Under the pieces are notes generated by a model. That model saw nothing but the letters and a program-made list of their open reading frames with translations, ran no database searches and was not told the origin of the DNA. From Kurthia massiliensis (lineage in GTDB: Bacteria > Bacillota > Bacilli > Bacillales_A > Planococcaceae): DNA of 64,000 nucleotides. Location of the stretch: positions 141,893 through 205,892 of the forward strand of contig NZ_HE610999.1 of assembly GCF_000285555.1 (NCBI RefSeq), written 5' to 3'. Below, in pieces: positions 49,409-58,415 of this stretch (positions within the stretch are counted from its first letter, which is position 1; each line of letters begins with the position of its first letter). The position numbers and the translations under genes are program-made.

Positions 49409-49811
49409 ATGATAATTGATTTATCGTTAGAAGTGCTCGGTTCTGATACAGACCAAAACGGGCATATGAATCACGTACGTTACATTTATTATTTAGAGCA
49501 AGCACGTCATACTTGGTACAACGGCATTGGGATGCCTGTTCGTACATTAATTGAAGAACAACAAGTCGGGACAGCTGTCGTACATTTAGAGACAGATTTT
49601 AAAAAAAGAAGCGCGACTCGGAGACCAACTCGTCATTCGAACGAAACTAGCGCGCGTCGGGACGAAAAGCTTTACGTTGCACCAAGTCATTTACAATCAA
49701 GCGAATGAAAAACTTGTGGAAGCAACAATTGTCAGTGTGATGTTTGATTTAAAGGCGCGTAAAGCGATTCCTGTACATGAAAAAATTATCGCAGCACAAT
49801 CTAAATCATGA
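49409..49811 (+). pseudogene. 4HBT acyl-CoA thioesterase with frameshift
   Basis: ATG 49409 begins a hotdog thioesterase ('LGSDTDQNGHMNHVRYIYYLEQARHTW'; Asp and His-Asn region preserved). The frame shifts at a run of seven A (about 49600-49606). With one A fewer it continues 'DFKKEARLGDQLVIRTK' ... 'HEKIIAAQSKS' to TGA 49809-49811, giving the normal about 134 residues. Either a real inactivating insertion, phase variation at the A tract, or a sequencing error. Confidence 0.75.
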
Positions 49812-49820
49812 GGTGATCGT

Positions 49821-50249
49821 ATGGATTTACATGAAAAACTCGTACAAGCCGCATTATCAGGAAAGTCAACGAAAGCGATTAAAAAGGCCTTAAAGGCACA
49901 AGATGTAACGGTGAAGAAAAAAGAAATTGATGAAGCTCTAATGTCTGCAGGGTTCTCATATGATGAAGTGACGGAAAAATGGTCACCGCCAGTATCAGAC
50001 GAAACATTTACAGCCGATGAAATTAGTGCGTTAAAAGCGCTTGTCGCTAAAAAGGATCAGCCAGCGGAAGCACCGACGCAAATTGATGAAGCGGTAGCCT
50101 CTCTTTCTTCGGACAATCGTAAAAGCAAAACGTTTTACATCGATCAAGATTTGGCCGCGCGTGTAAAGACATATGCGGAAGAAAATCATGTGCGTTTGGC
50201 AGATTTTGTAGAAATCGCTTTGAAAGAGGCACTTGAAAAATACAAATAA
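49821..50249 (+). CDS. unknown protein with C-terminal RHH-like domain
   Basis: A 142-residue protein from ATG 49821 behind GAGGTGA. The N-terminal 60 residues form helical repeats ('AIKKALKAQDVTVKKKEIDEALMSAGFSYDE'). The last 40 ('SKTFYIDQDLAARVKTYAEENHVRLADFVEIALKEAL') match the ribbon-helix-helix (CopG-like) pattern, which implies DNA binding. Could regulate its own cluster or serve the plasmid. Confidence 0.6.
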   Translation: MDLHEKLVQAALSGKSTKAIKKALKAQDVTVKKKEIDEALMSAGFSYDEVTEKWSPPVSDETFTADEISALKALVAKKDQPAEAPTQIDEAVASLSSDNRKSKTFYIDQDLAARVKTYAEENHVRLADFVEIALKEALEKYK

Positions 50250-50251
50250 TA

Positions 50252-50288
50252 GGCGAAAACGTGTCGATCTTTCGATACGTTTTTTTGT
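50252..50288 (+). terminator. terminator of the RHH-like gene
   Basis: AAAACGTGTCGA / TCGATACGTTTTTTTG stem. Confidence 0.8.
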
Positions 50289-50404
50289 TTTGAGCAAAAT
50301 GATTCCTAATACATAGTAAACCATGTATAATTATCTCGTATTTAACAACTAAATATGAAAAAAATATTTTTTTATTAATTTATGTAAATGAAAGAAGGAT
50401 TACA

Positions 50405-51031
50405 ATGATTGAAACGCAAACAGCTTTAGAAAAAATTATGCACGACCGTAAATCGGTCCGTAAATATAAAGAGGGCGTCGTTATTCCTCAAGAAAAATTA
50501 TTATATTTATTAGAACAAGCTACATCTGCACCATCATCAAGCAACATGCAACCTTGGCGTTTTATGGTCATTCAAGATGAAGCAGCAAAACAAAAATTAT
50601 TACCAATCGCTTTCAATCAAGAGCAAATCGTACAATCTTCTGCAACGATCGCTGTATTAGGTGATAAAAAAATGTACGAAAAAGCGGAAGACATTTACAA
50701 CGCTTCATATGAGCAAGGCTTCATGTCACGTGAAGTAGCCGACAACATGATTAAAAACAGTGAAAAATTATACGGTGGTTTATCAGACGAAGCATTAACA
50801 AATGTTATTCAATTTGATGCTGGTTTAATCTCAATGCAAATCATGTTATTAGCAAAAGATATGGGCTATGATACTGTACCAATGGGTGGCTTCAATAAAC
50901 AACAATTTGCTGAAGCATTCGACGTACCAGAAAATGAATTCCCAATCTTATTAATCTCAATTGGTGAAGCAGCAGCGGAAGCTTACGGTTCATCACGTAT
51001 AGACGTAAAAGAATTAACACGTTTTATCTAA
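50405..51031 (+). CDS. nitroreductase-family protein
   Basis: A 208-residue nitroreductase: 'MHDRKSVRKYKEGVVIP' (FMN phosphate binding), 'TSAPSSSNMQPWRFMVI', 'MQIMLLAKDMGYDTVPMGGFN' and 'ILLISIGEAA'. Distinct from the one at 47185. Probably NAD(P)H:quinone or nitro reductase. Ribosome site AAAGAAGG; ends at a terminator. Confidence 0.87.
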   Translation: MIETQTALEKIMHDRKSVRKYKEGVVIPQEKLLYLLEQATSAPSSSNMQPWRFMVIQDEAAKQKLLPIAFNQEQIVQSSATIAVLGDKKMYEKAEDIYNASYEQGFMSREVADNMIKNSEKLYGGLSDEALTNVIQFDAGLISMQIMLLAKDMGYDTVPMGGFNKQQFAEAFDVPENEFPILLISIGEAAAEAYGSSRIDVKELTRFI

Positions 51032-51033
51032 CA

Positions 51034-51070
51034 AGAGCGAAAGAGGTGTGAATATCACATCTCTTTTTTA
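51034..51070 (+). terminator. terminator of the nitroreductase gene
   Basis: AAAGAGGTGTGA / TCACATCTCTTTTTTA stem. Confidence 0.85.
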
Positions 51071-51476
51071 TATGCGCTTAAAATATTTTTTGTAAAAAAT
51101 TTATTAAAATAATAATATGTGGGTATAAAAGTATGGTAGCTTCTAAAATAAACCTTTTTTCGCTCATAGTAGACGATATAGTGTCGTCTACTAAGTCTTT
51201 TAATAATAGTGTGTAGAAAATAATGTGACACGCGTAGTCTTTTTTAGTCAAAGCAACTGTTCATATTAAAATCAAAAATCGCTATAACGTAATATCCAGA
51301 AAAGTAAAACTATTTTTCTTAAAAACATTTTAACGTCTCATGATTTCTGTCGATATAAATTATAAAAGTATGAATAGACGTCTAATTTACTGTATATAGA
51401 TAAGAATAATAGGTGAATTGCATTAAGGTTTATTTGAGCTACATTTGGTATACTAAAAAAGAATGGGAGGGATACG
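51071..51476. other. 406-bp gap with hairpin and promoter
   Basis: Holds a perfect AGTAGACGA / TCGTCTACT hairpin at 51168-51192 followed by a weak T run, and the sigma-B-like promoter at 51428. A small untranslated RNA ending at the hairpin is possible but unsupported otherwise. Confidence 0.4.
51428..51451 (+). promoter_or_regulatory. sigma-B-type promoter of the regulator-phosphatase gene
   Basis: GTTTAT, exactly 12 bp, TGGTAT: one mismatch from consensus in each hexamer (GTTTAA/GGGTAT), 25 bp ahead of the start codon. TATACT at 51449-51454 could instead be a sigma-A -10. Confidence 0.45.
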
Positions 51477-52610
51477 ATGACAATCCTACTAGTAGATGAC
51501 AATCATGTGAATTTATTCGTCATGGAGAAGATTTTAAAAAGTGCAGGGTATGATGATTGCGTCTCCCTTACTTCGGCGCAAGCTTTATATGATTATATTA
51601 AAATCGACGTACCGACGCATGAATCGGATGTAGATTTAATCTTATTAGATATTATGATGCCAGAAATTGACGGTATCACAGCCTGTCGTAAAATTCGTAA
51701 AGATGAGCGTTTTAAAAATATTCAAATTTTGTTCACCACTGCTTTAGATGATAAGAAAAAGTTATCAGAAGCGCTCGGAGCAGGCGGGAATGATTACATA
51801 ACGAAACCGATTGATAAAACAGAATTACTAGCACGAATGGAAGTTGCTCTACGATTAAAGAAAGAGTTGGATTGGCACGTTATTCATGAATCTAAAATTG
51901 AGAACGAACTAAATCTAGCTGCGCACGTACAATGCAGTTTATTAAGTGAGCCGTTTGAAAACGATGATTTATCAGTGCATGTTTCTTATAAGCCTTCTTT
52001 TAATTTAGCAGGGGATATGTATTACTGGGACAAAATCGATAATAATCGCTATGCCATTATGTTATTTGATATGATGGGGCATGGTATTTCGGCGTCACTC
52101 GTATGTATGTTTATTTCTTCTGTGCTCAGAGAGAGTGTGAATAAATTTGTAAAACCTGCAGAAGTCATGACGGAATTGAATCGTTATATGGCGTTATTGC
52201 ATACTGATAAAGAAAAAATTCCGTACTACTTCACAGGCATTTACATGCTTGTCGATACAGATAAAAAAACGATTGAATATGTGAATGCAGGTCACCCGAA
52301 TGGCTATGCATGGTTAAATGATCAAGAACTTGTTCATTTATCAAACAATGCATGTGCCATCGGTTTCTTCGATGATATCGATGTGACATCTGAAACAATT
52401 CACTACGATACGACGGCACAATTGATCATGTTTACAGATGGTGTGTTAGAAGCAATGCATCCAGATGAATTTGAAGCTGAAAAAAGAATGGATGAACTAA
52501 GTTCGCAAACGCTTACGCTAGACCGTCCAGTGTTAGATTATGTCGTACCGAAAGAACAACAAGAAAACCAACCAGACGATATGTGTATGGTCGTTATTCA
52601 AGCTAAATAA
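51477..52610 (+). CDS. response regulator with PP2C (RsbU/SpoIIE-type) phosphatase
   Basis: A 377-residue protein from ATG 51477 behind GGGAGGG. A receiver domain (1-120) has Asp pair 'LLVDDNHVN', phospho-acceptor 'LILLDIMMPEIDG' and 'KP' in 'ITKPIDKTE'. A PPM phosphatase domain (about 150-375) has 'FNLAGDMYYWD', 'FDMMGHGISASLV', 'NAGHPNGYAW', 'MFTDGVLEAM' and 'DDMCMVV' with the metal Asp residues. Such proteins dephosphorylate an anti-sigma-factor antagonist in partner-switching. No RsbV/W is in the window; the hybrid kinase at 53477 is the likely input. Confidence 0.9.
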   Translation: MTILLVDDNHVNLFVMEKILKSAGYDDCVSLTSAQALYDYIKIDVPTHESDVDLILLDIMMPEIDGITACRKIRKDERFKNIQILFTTALDDKKKLSEALGAGGNDYITKPIDKTELLARMEVALRLKKELDWHVIHESKIENELNLAAHVQCSLLSEPFENDDLSVHVSYKPSFNLAGDMYYWDKIDNNRYAIMLFDMMGHGISASLVCMFISSVLRESVNKFVKPAEVMTELNRYMALLHTDKEKIPYYFTGIYMLVDTDKKTIEYVNAGHPNGYAWLNDQELVHLSNNACAIGFFDDIDVTSETIHYDTTAQLIMFTDGVLEAMHPDEFEAEKRMDELSSQTLTLDRPVLDYVVPKEQQENQPDDMCMVVIQAK

Positions 52611-52611
52611 T

Positions 52612-52653
52612 ATAAAAAAAGGAGTTTCGCAAATGCGAAACTCCTTTTTTTAT
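52612..52653. terminator. bidirectional terminator
   Basis: AAAGGAGTTTCGCA-aa-TGCGAAACTCCTTT, perfect 14-bp stem. Confidence 0.95.
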
Positions 52654-53477
52654 TCGTAAATTTTTTGGTATATCTTTTCCGATGGTATCGTCTCTTCAAA
52701 TTTTGGCATGATTTCTGAAAAACGCATCGATTCTTTATCGCCAAGCCCTAAAAATCCACCGCGCATTAAACTTTCATGGAATAAGTTGTACACTTTATTT
52801 TGTAATTTGGGCGAAAAATAAATGAGTACGTTACGGCAAATAATTAAGTGAAAGGCGTTGAAAGATTGGTCTGTCACGAGGTTGTGCTGGGCAAAACTAA
52901 TACGTTCTAATAACGCAGGTTGAATATAGGCGAAATGATTATCGGTATAGTAATATTCCGAAAATGCTTGATCGCCTCCTGCAAGCATATAGTTTTTTGT
53001 ATACGTCTGCATTTTTTGAATCGGGAATTTTGCTGAACGGGCACGCTCCAAAATATTTTCATTCATATCTGTTGCGTATAATGTTGTTTTATTAATCATT
53101 CCTAGCTCCGTTAGCAAAATTGCCATTGAAAATACTTCCTCGCCACTTGCACAGCCCGCATGCCAAATGCGAATTTCATCATAATGTTGAAATCTCGGTA
53201 AAATATTTTCGCGAAGCACTTTGAAGAAAGATGGATCACGAAACATTTCCGTTACATTAATCGAAAAATCATTAAGTAGCTGACTTCTAGTTTCTTGATG
53301 ATAGATGATTTTTTCGGTTAAACGAGAAATTGTCGGTAAATGCTCTAGCGCCATACGATTGTGTACGCGTCTCGTAATCGACGAACGGTTGTAATCTCTA
53401 AAATCATATGATGTTAGTTGATACACAGCTTCTAATAAAAGTTCAATTTCTAATGCTTCAATTGATGTTCGATCCAT
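52650..53477 (-). CDS. cheR: CheR-type protein-glutamate methyltransferase
   Basis: A 275-residue CheR from ATG 53477 behind GAGGTGA. An N-terminal helical domain ('VYQLTSYDFRDYNRSSITRRV') precedes the SAM domain with 'IRIWHAGCASGEEVFSMAILL', 'LYATDMNENIL' and 'FHLIICRNVLIYF'. It methylates glutamates, classically on chemoreceptors, but no MCP or CheB is here. The ATG overlaps the stop of the hybrid kinase gene, so it is translationally coupled and probably part of that signalling unit. Confidence 0.9.
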   Translation of the reverse strand: MDRTSIEALEIELLLEAVYQLTSYDFRDYNRSSITRRVHNRMALEHLPTISRLTEKIIYHQETRSQLLNDFSINVTEMFRDPSFFKVLRENILPRFQHYDEIRIWHAGCASGEEVFSMAILLTELGMINKTTLYATDMNENILERARSAKFPIQKMQTYTKNYMLAGGDQAFSEYYYTDNHFAYIQPALLERISFAQHNLVTDQSFNAFHLIICRNVLIYFSPKLQNKVYNLFHESLMRGGFLGLGDKESMRFSEIMPKFEETIPSEKIYQKIYE

Positions 53478-56185
53478 TAAATCACCTCGGTCGCTAACCA
53501 AACACGTAATACAGAGAATAATTGTTCTAAGTTAAGCGGTTTGCTGATGTAATCAGAAGCGCCCGCTGCGATACATTTTTCACGATCCGATTTCATCGCT
53601 TTCGCTGTTAACGCAATAATCGGTAAAGTAACGTTCATTTCTTCACGTAAAATTTTCATCGTGTCATAGCCGTCTAGTTCGGGCATCATAATATCCATTA
53701 AAATAATATCGATATCATCGTGTCCCTGCATATACGTTAAGCATTCGACGCCGTTTTTGACACTATTCACGATCATGCCTTGTTGCGTGAGCGTTTTTTC
53801 CAGTGCGAAAATGTTGCGTTCGTCGTCATCGACAATTAAAACACGTTTGTTTTTAAAGCGCTCATCTTGCTTCATAAGCAGTGCAGGTGGTTCCGCTTCG
53901 ATTGCTAGCGTTGTCATATCTGCATCTGGTTTTTCTTTTTGTTTTGGCGCTTTCGGTTTTTCGAATGTAGAAGGTTTACCGGTTGGTAAGCTTGGTAATG
54001 TGAGCGTAAACGTACTACCTTTGCCTTCTTCACTTTGTAATGTAATTGTACCACCTAATAGCGCAGCAAACTCTTTACAAATTGATAATCCTAAGCCTGT
54101 ACCACCGTATTTGCGAACGGTTGCACCATCTGCTTGTTGGAATGACTCGAAAATCATATCGTGTTTTTCTTTCGGAATACCGATACCTGTATCTTTTACA
54201 GCGATTTGAATCCAGTTATCAGATAAACTTAATTGCTTATCTGTTACTGTTGGTGTTGTAATATGCACAGAAACTTCACCTTCATCGGTAAATTTAAATG
54301 CATTTGATAATAGGTTTTTCAAAATTTGTTGGAAACGTTTTTGGTCGGTATAGAAAATATCGCCGACGTCATCATCTTTATAGACGTTAAATTCGACATT
54401 ATTTTTTGTGCCAAAGTGTGAGAATGATTGTGTTAAATAAAGCGGTAATTCATCGATATTGACTTCTTCAAATAACATTTCGAGTTTACCTGCTTCTACT
54501 TTCGATAAGTCGAGTACGTCATTAATTAAACTTAATAAATCTTTACCAGAAGAGTTAATGACTTTCGCAAACTCGACTTCCTCATCGCCAAGCACCCCAT
54601 TCATATTGTCACCAAGCATTTCAGATAAAATCAAAATACTGTTCAGTGGTGTACGCAATTCATGAGACATATTCGCTAAGAATTCTGATTTATATTTTGA
54701 ACTTTGAATAAGCTCTTCTGCATTACGTTCGAGATCGGCTTTCGTAATTTCGAGTTCAGCCGTTTTTTCTTCCGCTTCGCGTGTACGCTCTTCAAGTTGT
54801 TCGTTAATATTTGTCAGTTCTTCTGTTTGTGCTTGTAATTCTTCAGATTGCGTTTGCAATTCTTCAGATTGTGCTTGTAGTTCTTCACTCATCGTACGTG
54901 ATTCGTTTAATAAACGGACAACTTTCATACGTGTTAATACACTGTTAATCGTTAAGCCGAGTGTATCGACTACTTCTGATAAGAATTTCATGTCGAGACT
55001 TCTGTAAGCATCTACGCTCGCAATTTCTAATACAGCGATTGTTTGCCCTTCAAAAGTAATCGGTATAATGAGTACGTCTTTCGGTGCGATATCACCTAGT
55101 CCTGTAGAAATGAGTTGATAGTCGTCTAGATTTTCTAAACGCATCATACGGCCTTCTTTTGCACATTGACCGATGAGCCCTTCACCGAGTTTAAATGAAC
55201 GACGTGCAACGGTATTTTCTGTTAGCGCATAAGAAGCAAATCGCTCATAAACATCTACTTCATTATCTGGTTGAATGTAAAGTGCACCATAAGTTGATTT
55301 TGTCACGTTTGCCACTTGTGTTAAGAATAAAGAAGCAAGTTCTTGAATAGACGTAATACCTTGATAACTTTTGACCGTTTCTGCGGTATTTTCTTGTAAC
55401 CATTCACGTGATTCAATTGAATCTAACAATTTATTTGTAGCGATTGTTAAATCACGAATTTCATCATTTGATGTGACGGGAATACGTGTTTTTAACGCGC
55501 CTTTTTCATTTGTTGTATGACGAATGGCTGCTGTCGTACGCGTAATAGCACGTGTAATTGATTTTGAAATAAAACGTGAGAAGAACATGGCTACTAAACC
55601 AGAAATAAATAAAAATGCGCCTAATGTATAGAAGATTTTATTATTTACACTATCTAATCGTTGTGCTTCTGCTTTTAAATATGTAGCTTCATTGTCTCGA
55701 ATTTCTTTAAGTGTTTTCAGTGTCGATTGGACTTCAGATTGCCCTACTTCTTCACTGTAGAATTTTTTAATACCTACAGAATCGTTATTACGTTTTAACG
55801 AAATAGAAGGTTCTCCGGCAATTTCTATCCATGTATTAATATGATGACTTACTGTACGTAAGCGCTGTTGCTGATCTGGATGTTTTTTCATTAACGTATA
55901 TAATTCGTTCCAGTTATCTTCCCATGTCGTTACGGCTTCATGATAAGGGTCTAAATAGTTCGTTTTCCCGGTGATTAAATAACCGCGTTGTGAACGGTTC
56001 ATATTCAACATATTTTTTTCTAACGAGCTAATTAGCGTTTGGACTTGTGAATTATTTGTAATGAGATTATTACGCTCAGCCTGTAGTGATGATATTTGCG
56101 TACTAATAATGCTGACCGCCACGATCAAGCATATAATAAGCGAGACATAACCACTTGTTATTTTTGACCGAATATTAAATTTCAC
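53477..56185 (-). CDS. hybrid sensor histidine kinase (CHASE3-HAMP-GAF-HK-REC)
   Basis: A 902-residue membrane kinase. Helix 1 at 10-30, CHASE3-like extracellular helices (40-180; 'MNRSQRGYLITGKTNYLDPY'), helix 2 at 185-205, HAMP (205-260), GAF (275-420), coiled coil with 'SEELQAQSEELQTQ' heptads, HisKA ('SEFLANMSHELRTPLN', phospho-His), HATPase ('LLSNAFKFT', 'VKDTGIGIP', 'GGTGLGLSI') and a C-terminal receiver ('DIILMDIMMPELDGYD', 'SDYISKPLNLEQL'). It probably signals to the receiver-phosphatase at 51477. Coupled to cheR downstream. Confidence 0.93.
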   Translation of the reverse strand: MKFNIRSKITSGYVSLIICLIVAVSIISTQISSLQAERNNLITNNSQVQTLISSLEKNMLNMNRSQRGYLITGKTNYLDPYHEAVTTWEDNWNELYTLMKKHPDQQQRLRTVSHHINTWIEIAGEPSISLKRNNDSVGIKKFYSEEVGQSEVQSTLKTLKEIRDNEATYLKAEAQRLDSVNNKIFYTLGAFLFISGLVAMFFSRFISKSITRAITRTTAAIRHTTNEKGALKTRIPVTSNDEIRDLTIATNKLLDSIESREWLQENTAETVKSYQGITSIQELASLFLTQVANVTKSTYGALYIQPDNEVDVYERFASYALTENTVARRSFKLGEGLIGQCAKEGRMMRLENLDDYQLISTGLGDIAPKDVLIIPITFEGQTIAVLEIASVDAYRSLDMKFLSEVVDTLGLTINSVLTRMKVVRLLNESRTMSEELQAQSEELQTQSEELQAQTEELTNINEQLEERTREAEEKTAELEITKADLERNAEELIQSSKYKSEFLANMSHELRTPLNSILILSEMLGDNMNGVLGDEEVEFAKVINSSGKDLLSLINDVLDLSKVEAGKLEMLFEEVNIDELPLYLTQSFSHFGTKNNVEFNVYKDDDVGDIFYTDQKRFQQILKNLLSNAFKFTDEGEVSVHITTPTVTDKQLSLSDNWIQIAVKDTGIGIPKEKHDMIFESFQQADGATVRKYGGTGLGLSICKEFAALLGGTITLQSEEGKGSTFTLTLPSLPTGKPSTFEKPKAPKQKEKPDADMTTLAIEAEPPALLMKQDERFKNKRVLIVDDDERNIFALEKTLTQQGMIVNSVKNGVECLTYMQGHDDIDIILMDIMMPELDGYDTMKILREEMNVTLPIIALTAKAMKSDREKCIAAGASDYISKPLNLEQLFSVLRVWLATEVI

Positions 56186-56277
56186 AGTCTTCTCAACCTT
56201 TCTATAAATTTGATAAAATATACCATTGTAAGTGAAACATATCTAAAATGAAAACGCAACTATTGACACTTCATATA

Positions 56278-56312
56278 AAAAAAGAGAAACCGCTTCGTAA
56301 CGGTTTCCCTTA
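56278..56312 (-). terminator. terminator of the lipoprotein gene
   Basis: GGGAAACCGTTACGAAGCGG then TTTCTCTTTTTT on the minus strand. Confidence 0.75.
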
Positions 56313-56316
56313 TTTA

Positions 56317-56658
56317 TTATTGCATTTGGATATCTGGTTTATTTTTTTCACGTAAACCAGTTTGGTTCATACCTGTTAATGTATATGCTTCTTTTACTTT
56401 CGCTACAACACGTCCGTGTTTCGTTTGGACATTGATCCACATTGAATCGGGTCGTGTATTTGATTTGAGTGATTTTTCTTCAAGTTCTTCAACCAATTTT
56501 TCAATGTCTTCTTTTTTATCCATTTTTGTTTCAACTGTATATTGCTGCATGCCGCGAACGACAGTGTCTTTTACTAATTCATATTCGCCATCTGAGTGAC
56601 CGCAAGCACCTAAAAATAGGGCAGAGCCTAATACTGCTACTGATAATAACTTTTTCAT
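56317..56658 (-). CDS. small lipoprotein
   Basis: A 113-residue lipoprotein with signal 'MKKLLSVAVLGSALFLGAC' (lipobox LGAC, Cys19). The mature part is charged and helical-strand mixed ('QQYTVETKMDKKEDIEKLVEELEEKS'), ending 'NKPDIQMQ'. Behind GGAGG. Function unknown. Confidence 0.7.
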   Translation of the reverse strand: MKKLLSVAVLGSALFLGACGHSDGEYELVKDTVVRGMQQYTVETKMDKKEDIEKLVEELEEKSLKSNTRPDSMWINVQTKHGRVVAKVKEAYTLTGMNQTGLREKNKPDIQMQ

Positions 56659-56854
56659 TCAGTGAAGCCTCCTTATAACTATTTCTATTATAACATTACC
56701 GACAATGTGTAAAACGATTGAATATGGCGAAATTTGTACATTGTTTTAAATGATTATAAAAGGTGACGCGTTCTAGTATGGAGAATTTTCTAACATCCTT
56801 CTTAGAGAAAAAGAATGATCACTGTTGTGTCGTTATCGAAAGAAGTGTCTATTC

Positions 56855-57055
56855 CTACTTATTGCTACGACGTTTTTTTAGCTTCGTGCGTATATAGTAT
56901 ATAAATTGAACGATCAATTCTATCGTCCAAAAAAACAACCCGATGACTAGCGCGTATTTAAAAATAGGTGCTGTTGAATAACCAGCAAGATAGAAGCTAT
57001 ATAGTATGACGCAACATAATAAGATAATCCAAACAATTATTCCTAGTTTTTTCAA
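56855..57055 (-). CDS. small two-helix membrane protein
   Basis: A 66-residue protein with helices at about 5-25 and 30-53 and a basic tail ('TKLKKRRSNK'). No family recognised; ribosome site weak. Confidence 0.45.
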   Translation of the reverse strand: MKKLGIIVWIILLCCVILYSFYLAGYSTAPIFKYALVIGLFFWTIELIVQFIYYIRTKLKKRRSNK

Positions 57056-57091
57056 ATGACTGACCTCATTGTAAATTGCTTAAAGTAGTGT

Positions 57092-57466
57092 TTACATACT
57101 AATATTATCAAATGGTGTTGCCTTACCGTTAATGAAAACATTCATTGTGTCGTAGGTAGCGTTACCGCGATTTAATTGATACACATAAATTTGTCGTTGT
57201 TTATTTTCTTGACCTGTCTGTTGAAAGTTAATATTTAATACATTTTCATCTAACGTCAATTTTGCAGAAACGGCTTTCGCAGATTGTAAGACGATGTACG
57301 TATCGTTGCCGGCATGGATTTGTTGTAACGTTTCCTCAGCATGTATGTTTGATTCAACTTCATGCGGTACATTTTTCACTTCTGTAAGGCTCGGTGTTGA
57401 AGAGCTACAAGCAGCTAATAGTAATGTAAATATAAATATGAAGAAAAATGATTTTTTCACGGCCAT
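57092..57466 (-). CDS. small lipoprotein
   Basis: A 124-residue lipoprotein: 'KKSFFFIFIFTLLLAACSSS', lipobox LAAC with Cys20. The mature part has 'GNDTYIVLQSAKAVSAKLTLDENVLNINFQQ', beta-rich. Behind AGGAGGATA. No family recognised. Confidence 0.65.
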   Translation of the reverse strand: MAVKKSFFFIFIFTLLLAACSSSTPSLTEVKNVPHEVESNIHAEETLQQIHAGNDTYIVLQSAKAVSAKLTLDENVLNINFQQTGQENKQRQIYVYQLNRGNATYDTMNVFINGKATPFDNISM

Positions 57467-57488
57467 ATCCTCCTACGTTTAATGCATC

Positions 57489-57527
57489 ATAAAAGCTCTA
57501 CAGTTTTTTGTGACCGCAGAGCTTTAT
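57489..57527 (-). terminator. terminator of the gene at 57542
   Basis: AAAGCTCT / AGAGCTTT stem with a mixed loop and TTTAT after it on the minus strand. Confidence 0.5.
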
Positions 57528-57541
57528 GACGATGTTTGATT

Positions 57542-58270
57542 TTAACGTTGTGTTGTCGCAATAAAACGTTCTTTCCATTTCTGTTGACGTTCTTCATACG
57601 TTGAAGCATTTAAATCTTCTTGAACATATTCAATCGCATAATGTTGATCGTGGTGGAAAATCACATTAATGGCAGTCCACTCTTGACCGTAGCATTTGAC
57701 AGATTGCTCATGAAATTGCTTTAAAATTTGTGTGAACGTAGATTCTACCCATTCTGTCGGCGTGTTGTACACCGTATCGTAATAGAATTCACGTTCACCA
57801 CGTGCATTTGTAAAGTAATGATGACCATTTAAATATTTTTCGTCTTTATGTTGTAATTCACGATAAAGTACACCGTGAGCATGAGTATGCGTTTTCGCAA
57901 TACGAACAACTTTTTCTTCTAAACGATTTAAACGTGCAATGTCCCCGAAGCGGCCAGGGGGGAAATCTTTTTCAAACGTAACGTCCCAGTGTCCATCATT
58001 CGGATCTTTTACCGCTAGTAAAAAGACGTCATGCTCATTTTTTTCTGTACGCTTTTGAATTTCTTTTTGAAGCTGTTCGAGTACGTCGTAATAAGCACGA
58101 TCACGTACAGGAGTTTTGACTTCGCCATTTGAAATGTATGTTAACTTCGCATAAACTGCGGGGTAAATAATTTCAGCATCGATAAAAATTTGTTCAATAT
58201 CATTTGTTGCAAACTCTCCGATGACTTTTTGAAAACGAACAAAATCCTCTGAATTTAAACGCATCCTCAT
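57542..58270 (-). CDS. unknown protein, start region disturbed by a TnpB element
   Basis: About 242 residues from ATG 58270. The C-terminal part ('EWTAINVIFHHDQHYAIEYVQEDLNASTYEERQQKWKERF') recalls YezG/DUF600-type antitoxin or immunity proteins, and the middle contains 'TFEKDFPPGRFGDIARLNRLEEK'. The frame stays open to 58369, but those extra residues translate the right end of the TnpB element, and no ribosome site precedes 58270 at normal spacing. The element has probably replaced the original promoter or start. Family assignment is weak. Confidence 0.5.
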   Translation of the reverse strand: MRMRLNSEDFVRFQKVIGEFATNDIEQIFIDAEIIYPAVYAKLTYISNGEVKTPVRDRAYYDVLEQLQKEIQKRTEKNEHDVFLLAVKDPNDGHWDVTFEKDFPPGRFGDIARLNRLEEKVVRIAKTHTHAHGVLYRELQHKDEKYLNGHHYFTNARGEREFYYDTVYNTPTEWVESTFTQILKQFHEQSVKCYGQEWTAINVIFHHDQHYAIEYVQEDLNASTYEERQQKWKERFIATTQR

Positions 58271-58415
58271 CACTGCTACTAAAAACATATACAAAAGTAT
58301 ACATCTAGCTTTTTCCTGCTTCTCAGAATGCGTCCTCGGCACTTGCTCCCTACTAACGTTTCGTATCACTCTCCACAGGCTTCAATTCCGATGTAGCCCA
58401 CCGTACTATATTCAT
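58270..58415 (-). ncRNA. candidate omega/re-RNA scaffold at the TnpB right end
   Basis: The region right after the tnpB stop, on the same strand, is where guide RNAs of TnpB families end. It shows several short fold-backs, and the guide would be the bases just beyond the right end, near the start of the gene at 57542. Placement is by family analogy only. Confidence 0.4.

Noticed and set aside
57542-58369. Full 275-residue reading of the unknown gene
   Set aside because: The first 33 residues translate the TnpB right end and have no start signals.
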